In this document: positions 6,890 through 9,939 of the stretch, piece after piece
Position numbering within the stretch: position 1 is the first letter of the stretch
How the letters are laid out: each line of letters starts with the position of its first letter
Origin: Candidatus Hermodarchaeota archaeon
Lineage (GTDB): Archaea; Asgardarchaeota; Hermodarchaeia; Hermodarchaeales; Hermodarchaeaceae
DNA: 9,939 bases
Direction of reading: 5' to 3'
Assembly: GCA_016840185.1 (NCBI GenBank)
Contig: JAEOSV010000021.1
Coordinates: 1-9,939, forward strand
Program-made: the position numbers and the translations under genes
Notes under the pieces: generated by a model
Database searches by the model: none
What the model was told of the DNA's origin: nothing
What the model saw: only the letters and a program-made list of their open reading frames with translations

Positions 6890-8077
6890 ATGCTCCAATT
6901 TGAGTTTTTGCTTCCGTTACTTCCATGGCTCCTCATCCTGCTAGCATGGATGGTAATCCTTGGTCTTGCCTCGGTCTTCAAGTTAGAAAAATACGGCATC
7001 GAAGTTGGACCTTTCATGCTCTTTGCGCGAACAGGACGATTTAACAACCTTTTGGATCGCATCGGAAGATGGCATCCGCGCGCTTGGCGTTATATCTGGT
7101 CCTTCTTTATCGGTGTGGCCTTTTTCTTCTCATTATATGGGTTTTACTTCTTAGGCGGTAACGTCTGGGAATTCGTTAAAGCCCTGCTGGGCCAACCGGC
7201 TGCACCAGGACCAGTAGCTCCTCTCATTCCCGGAATTACAATGTCCTACAATTTCTTCTTGATGATATTAATTCCGTTAATTATTGCTGTGATTGTCCAT
7301 GAAATAGCCCATGGAATTGCGGCCCGAGCGGACAATATTCCGGTAGAAAGCTCTGGGCTCTTCGTATTCTTAATTTTCTTTGGAGCCTTCGTAGAACCTG
7401 ATGAAGAATATGTAAAAATTAAATCAACTCGGCGACAACGTGCCAGACTTTATGCCTCCGGATCTGGGGCAAATCTAATCGTAGCTGCCCTAGCATTAAT
7501 TCTGCTAATCTTTATGATCATCCCCATACCCAGTGGGGCGCTCATAAACAGCGTTGTTCCAGACAGCTCGGCAGATGGCGTTCTTGCTCCGGGCATGGTA
7601 ATAATTGGAATGAATGAAACAACCATTCACACATCACAAGATCTTAGCCTTTTCATGCTCAATGCTAGCCCTGGTGACTTGATAGAATTTATCATCCCTG
7701 AAGGAACTATTCCACTGGTGGTTGGTGCTAATCCCAATAATGCTTCGTTACCTTATATTGGGATATTCATACGCACATATGTTCCGCTAGCTTACCCCTT
7801 CAGTCTTCTTGGACCAACACTGGGCACCCAGTTCTATGAAGCCTTAACCTGGTTCTTCATGATAACCCTAAGCCTAGCCATAATCAACCTGTTACCAATC
7901 CCGCCATTAGATGGTGATAGATTATGGAAGGATCTTATTGACGGCACCATCTCCCTTGAACGAAAAAGTGGAAAAGCCATACTTTGGGGTCTTCGAATCG
8001 CCGCCCTCTCTATTCTTGCACTTAATATTATTTTCACAGTCCTCACTCCAACACTATTGGCGTTTTTCTTTCGGTAA
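6890..8077 (+). CDS. Site-2 protease family intramembrane metalloprotease (M50) with PDZ domain
   Basis: A 395-residue membrane zinc protease that cuts within transmembrane helices, usually releasing membrane-tethered regulators. The zinc motif HEIAHG (His137, Glu138, His141) lies in a hydrophobic segment, and the partner motif NLLPIPPLDGD (from Asn333, Asp341) supplies the third zinc ligand. Membrane segments can be seen near residues 7-27, 70-88, 119-140, 155-165, 195-212, 315-335 and 365-392. A PDZ-like domain (about 213-285, with GMVIIGMNETTI) sits between the two catalytic motifs, as in many M50B enzymes. The stretch GAFVEPDEEYVK after the first motif is also typical of the family. No substrate is encoded nearby in view. 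ATG 6890 has GAGG 11 nt upstream and a TATA box at 6842-6849. The gene ends 37 bp before the thiolase gene. Confidence 0.93.
   Translation: MLQFEFLLPLLPWLLILLAWMVILGLASVFKLEKYGIEVGPFMLFARTGRFNNLLDRIGRWHPRAWRYIWSFFIGVAFFFSLYGFYFLGGNVWEFVKALLGQPAAPGPVAPLIPGITMSYNFFLMILIPLIIAVIVHEIAHGIAARADNIPVESSGLFVFLIFFGAFVEPDEEYVKIKSTRRQRARLYASGSGANLIVAALALILLIFMIIPIPSGALINSVVPDSSADGVLAPGMVIIGMNETTIHTSQDLSLFMLNASPGDLIEFIIPEGTIPLVVGANPNNASLPYIGIFIRTYVPLAYPFSLLGPTLGTQFYEALTWFFMITLSLAIINLLPIPPLDGDRLWKDLIDGTISLERKSGKAILWGLRIAALSILALNIIFTVLTPTLLAFFFR
8062..8072 (+). terminator. Possible T-rich terminator at the end of the protease gene
   Basis: The plus strand reads GTTTTTCTTTC across the last codons (FFFR) of the protease gene. 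Archaeal RNA polymerase can stop at such U-tracts, and a promoter for the next gene follows directly. It is short and may simply be coding. Confidence 0.25.
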
Positions 8078-8085
8078 ATGAATGC

Positions 8086-8094
8086 AAATTTATT
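8086..8094 (+). promoter_or_regulatory. TATA box of the tRNA thiolase gene
   Basis: AAATTTATT is centred about 25 bp before ATG 8115, which puts the predicted transcription start at or within a base or two of the start codon. No Shine-Dalgarno-like sequence lies between, in contrast to other genes here, which suggests a leaderless mRNA. Confidence 0.5.
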
Positions 8095-8114
8095 GCTTGA
8101 AGTCATGAATCAGT

Positions 8115-9068
8115 ATGAAATCTATGACCGACGAATGTACTATGTGTGGAACCGCTTCCATTATTTCTCGACCGTATTCTGGTGAGGTACTTTGTGAAAG
8201 CTGTTTCCGTGATTCGGTTGTTAATAAGGTACGAATGGCAATTTCCAAATACAAAATGCTCCAACGTACTGATCGCATCGCCGTCGGTTACTCTGGTGGT
8301 AAGGATAGCACGGTTCTATTAGCAATTCTTGTGGAAATCCAACAACGCTTCCCTGAATCAGAAGTCATTGCAATTACCCTCGAAGAAGGGAGCAAACAGG
8401 ATACGGAACGTCAAGATGTATTGCGCACAGTTTCTAATCAGCTCGATATTGAACACGTGACATCGTCGTATCAAGACTTGTTTTCTTTGACTCTTGACGA
8501 GGTAGCCAATCGAGCTCAGGCGATGCAATCCCCGCTCTCTCCATGTGCTTATTGTGGAACACTTCGAAGGCAAGGATTGAATATGTTGTCTCGGAAAATC
8601 CAGGCTGACAAGTTAGCTTTAGGGCACAATCTTGACGATGAGGTACAATCGATGCTCATGAACCTCATACGTGGTGATTTACCACGATTAGCCCGCATCA
8701 AACCATTTCTGAAGGGTGTTCCCAAATGGCTCGTTCCTCGGATTAAACCCATGTACCATCTAATTGAAAGTGATATCGCGCTTTTTTCAAAATTACTTGG
8801 ATACCCCATATACCATCCTCCTTGCCCATACAAGGAAACCTCCTTGCGTTCTGAAATTCGCGAATGGCTCAACACCTTTGAAACCAAACATCCAGGCTCC
8901 AAGTTTAATTTCCACGCAACTTTAATGAAAATCATTGACGCACTCCAGAAGGGTGAAGATGCCCCTTATCAGAAATGTACACACTGTGGAGAAATAACAT
9001 CCAACCAAGTGTGTGCAGTTTGCCTCCATAAGGAAGCACTCGGTTTCTCACAAACCAAGAAGAAATAA
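8115..9068 (+). CDS. ncsA: tRNA 2-thiolation ATPase (NcsA / Ctu1 / TtuA family)
   Basis: The family adenylates a uridine in tRNA and replaces its 2-oxygen with sulfur, commonly delivered by a ubiquitin-like carrier (SAMP2 in haloarchaea). The 317 residues show an N-terminal zinc finger (Cys8, Cys11, Cys27, Cys30), the PP-loop SGGKDS at 60-65, CAYCG with Cys144 and Cys147, GHNLDDEVQSMLMNLIRGD, and PPCPYKE with Cys237. The last three cysteines match those holding the 4Fe-4S cluster in TtuA. A C-terminal zinc finger (Cys288, Cys291, Cys300, Cys303) closes the protein. Whether the target is U34 (Ncs6/Ctu1) or U54 (TtuA) cannot be decided from sequence. ATG 8115 is chosen because the next ATG (8124) is three codons on and the TATA box at 8086-8094 fits 8115. 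The lysine codons at the end overlap the predicted terminator of the antisense RNA gene. Confidence 0.92.
   Translation: MKSMTDECTMCGTASIISRPYSGEVLCESCFRDSVVNKVRMAISKYKMLQRTDRIAVGYSGGKDSTVLLAILVEIQQRFPESEVIAITLEEGSKQDTERQDVLRTVSNQLDIEHVTSSYQDLFSLTLDEVANRAQAMQSPLSPCAYCGTLRRQGLNMLSRKIQADKLALGHNLDDEVQSMLMNLIRGDLPRLARIKPFLKGVPKWLVPRIKPMYHLIESDIALFSKLLGYPIYHPPCPYKETSLRSEIREWLNTFETKHPGSKFNFHATLMKIIDALQKGEDAPYQKCTHCGEITSNQVCAVCLHKEALGFSQTKKK
9057..9068 (-). terminator. T-rich terminator of the SRP-like RNA gene
   Basis: On the minus strand, directly after the GC-rich 3' end of the RNA, the sequence reads TTATTTCTTCTT. Such T-rich runs end archaeal non-coding transcripts. On the plus strand the same bases encode the Lys-Lys-Lys-stop end of the thiolase. 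Confidence 0.5.
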
Positions 9069-9131
9069 GGGGCGGACGGGAGCCCCAACGGTCGTCAACC
9101 CTCACTGATGCCGTACTCTCAGCCAGGTCTC

Positions 9132-9143
9132 AGATCCGGATCT
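9132..9143. repeat. 12-bp perfect palindrome inside the RNA gene
   Basis: AGATCCGGATCT is its own reverse complement. In the minus-strand RNA it could form a 4-bp stem with a CCGG loop, or pair with a second RNA copy. Confidence 0.7.
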
Positions 9144-9147
9144 CGGA

Positions 9148-9164
9148 AGCATCTACAGTACAGG
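9148..9164 (-). repeat. Internal repeat A, copy 1, of the SRP-like RNA
   Basis: The RNA strand reads CCTGTACTGTAGATGCT. It matches the copy at 9338-9354 in 15 of 17 positions, with both differences being transitions. This copy lies directly 3' of helix 8. Confidence 0.75.
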
Positions 9165-9337
9165 TTTACGCTGCTCCCTCCCGGGTCTCGCTGGGTTCAC
9201 CTGATAAAGACGATTCAGCCCTTCCTACGAAAAGCCTACCGCCACCAGCGATCCTCCGAGGCGGATCGTCGCTGCCTTAACTGTGAGTCGTACAACAGGT
9301 CAGAAAGCCTATCGTCGGCATTCAGCCCGCCGTATAG

Positions 9338-9354
9338 AGCATCTGCGGTACAGG
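9338..9354 (-). repeat. Internal repeat A, copy 2, of the SRP-like RNA
   Basis: The RNA strand reads CCTGTACCGCAGATGCT, near the 5' part of the molecule. Shorter repeats ATTCAGCCC (9213-9221, 9320-9328; plus-strand reading) and AAAGCCTAYCG (9231-9241, 9304-9314) lie between the two A copies in mirrored order. Confidence 0.75.
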
Positions 9355-9440
9355 GGAGCCTTAGCCAGCCCGTAGCGGCGCTGCGGGGCTTCTAGCCCCC
9401 CGCCTAGGCTCACCGTCCAAACAGCTCACATCACTCCGCG

Positions 9441-9448
9441 ATATATAA
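9441..9448 (-). promoter_or_regulatory. Strong TATA box of the SRP-like RNA gene
   Basis: The minus strand reads TTATATAT with AAAC just upstream as a possible BRE. Its centre is about 26 bp from 9418, where the 5' strand of the terminal helix begins. It is the best archaeal promoter in the window and lies 3 bp after the stop of the upstream hydrolase-like gene. Confidence 0.7.
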
Positions 9449-9451
9449 TGT

Positions 9452-9939
9452 TTACTTAGTCCGTTGTTTTATGCGCCAAATTTGGAAAATGTATAATGGG
9501 ATTGCGATAATAAAGCAAAGTATGCAGAAGAGGGTGACCGTTGAATATGATGCTAGCCCAAGGAAGGGATTACCCAGTATTGGCCAGAATGGCTGCATTT
9601 CAGGGTATAAGAAGGCGTCAAGCACAATATGTGAATATGCTCCAATTAGAGCCGCTATGGTGATGTTCAAGGGGGAGGTCATCTGGGGAAGAAGAAATAC
9701 GGTCATTGCTTTTTCGAAAAATCCTCTAAGAAGGAAGACGAGTAGAGCTACGAGAAGGGCTGATATTGTGGCTCCTAAAAATGTGTGAAAGAAAAGATGT
9801 AACACAGGTAAATCGAGAAGAAGAAAAGTAAGTGGTTCAAAATCAACGATGACGCTTCCTAGTAAAATACTTGGTATGAACAGATACGGAAAGAAAATTA
9901 ACCCGATTAAGAGACTTGGACCCCAATGAAAGGGTGTAA
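9452..9939 (-). CDS. Membrane-bound metal-dependent hydrolase-like protein (5' end outside window)
   Basis: 161 residues are visible and the frame stays open to the window edge. The GTG at 9805 is internal: before it the frame reads TPFHWGPSLLIG, then SVIVDFEPLTF, which are the usual opening segments of this family, so only a few residues are missing. Conserved polar residues punctuate hydrophobic helices: TPFHWGP, VIVDFEP, FFHTFLG and YSHIVLDAF, giving a His/Asp set that could bind a metal. About four to five membrane segments can be seen, and the C-terminus is basic (RIKQRTK). This pattern matches the integral membrane families annotated as YdjM/DUF457-like or metal-dependent hydrolases; activity and substrate are not established. 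It lies upstream of, and on the same strand as, the SRP-like RNA gene, which has its own promoter. Confidence 0.75.
   Translation of the reverse strand, partial: TPFHWGPSLLIGLIFFPYLFIPSILLGSVIVDFEPLTFLLLDLPVLHLFFHTFLGATISALLVALLVFLLRGFFEKAMTVFLLPQMTSPLNITIAALIGAYSHIVLDAFLYPEMQPFWPILGNPFLGLASYSTVTLFCILCFIIAIPLYIFQIWRIKQRTK

Larger units (their letters stand above)
9069..9418 (-). ncRNA. Signal recognition particle 7S RNA (probable)
   Basis: This stretch has no protein gene, is GC-rich (by eye near 58%) and follows a strong minus-strand TATA box at the right distance. The transcript ends pair: 9413-9418 plus 9407-9411 with 9074-9084 (11 bp, one bulge), as helix 1 of archaeal SRP RNA. Next comes CCTAGGCGGGGGGC, close to my memory of the archaeal Alu-domain start, and a hairpin (helix 3). 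A stem at 9249-9254 and 9263-9268 could be helix 6. The SRP54-binding helix 8 lies at 9161-9203: stem CAGGU/ACCUG, asymmetric loop GAACC/UAA, stem CCC-GGGA-GGG, and the 3' symmetric-loop strand AGCAGCG. The 5' strand of that loop reads GAGA where CAGG is usual. I could only partly fold helix 5 by hand (CUGAAUGCCG with CGGCAUCAG is its best piece). RNase P RNA was considered and lacks its core motifs. Confidence 0.72.

Noticed and set aside
9108..9395. 95-residue plus-strand open frame in the GC-rich region
   Set aside because: It is a chance frame within the structured RNA gene: no family likeness, odd arginine- and serine-rich composition, and the promoter points the other way.
9069..9418. 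RNase P RNA as the identity of the GC-rich RNA
   Set aside because: Neither strand has the universal RNase P core (the GGAAAGUCC-like CR I or the ACAGAAA/ACAGAACC-type CR V), whereas the helix 1 and helix 8 features fit SRP RNA.
9471..9788. Plus-strand 105-residue open frame opposite the hydrolase-like gene
   Set aside because: It is the complement of a well-supported membrane protein gene and shows no family features of its own.
9452..9805. Complete 117-residue membrane protein starting at GTG 9805
   Set aside because: The frame continues upstream to the window edge with TPFHWGP and VIVDFEP, typical opening segments of the family, so the gene is longer and cut by the window.
1..9939. Mobile elements, CRISPR arrays, tRNA genes, toxin-antitoxin pairs or defence genes
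   Set aside because: I looked for terminal inverted repeats, regularly spaced direct repeats, cloverleaf sequences and typical families on both strands and found none.

Overview
The window is a compact stretch of an archaeal chromosome, about 44% G+C by eye. The evidence is the gene content: Pelota, archaeal aTrm-G10, archaeal RNase Z, the UPF0200 and UPF0201 families, a CxxC-type tRNA 2-thiolation enzyme, TATA-box promoters, GGAGG-type ribosome binding sites, and a GC-rich 7S (SRP)-like RNA gene standing out of AT-richer DNA. The phylum cannot be fixed from this sequence alone. I see no mobile elements, CRISPR arrays, tRNA or rRNA genes, and no sign of recent transfer.

Layout. (1) 1-997, plus strand: a UPF0200 nucleotide-kinase-like gene cut by the window edge, followed directly in the same frame by UPF0201. 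A single UAA separates them, and UPF0201 appears to start at AUA. (2) 1006-3462, minus strand: a translationally coupled operon of a GNAT acetyltransferase, the tRNA guanosine-10 methyltransferase and RNase Z, so mainly tRNA maturation. (3) 3536-4630, plus strand: Pelota, which rescues stalled ribosomes. (4) 4627-6771, minus strand: a three-gene operon of CutA, a predicted nucleotidyltransferase and a radical SAM protein with extra cysteines. The function of the last two is unknown. (5) 6890-9068, plus strand: an intramembrane site-2 protease and then a tRNA 2-thiolation ATPase that looks leaderless. (6) 9069-9418, minus strand: a non-coding RNA of about 350 nt with a strong TATA box, best read as the SRP 7S RNA. 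(7) 9452-9939, minus strand: a membrane metal-dependent-hydrolase-like gene missing only its extreme N-terminus.

The common theme is RNA processing and translation: tRNA 3' trimming, tRNA modification at G10 and at a uridine, ribosome rescue, and protein targeting. Genes are packed tightly. Two convergent pairs have almost no space between their stop codons (8 bp at 998-1005; overlapping stops at 4627-4630). The 3' end of the RNA gene runs straight into the end of the thiolase gene.

This is mostly conserved housekeeping DNA rather than an obvious new defence or mobile system. The points most worth a second look are the AUA start and in-frame UAA between UPF0200 and UPF0201, the divergent SRP-like RNA with its mirrored internal repeats, and the CutA, nucleotidyltransferase and radical SAM operon of unknown purpose.
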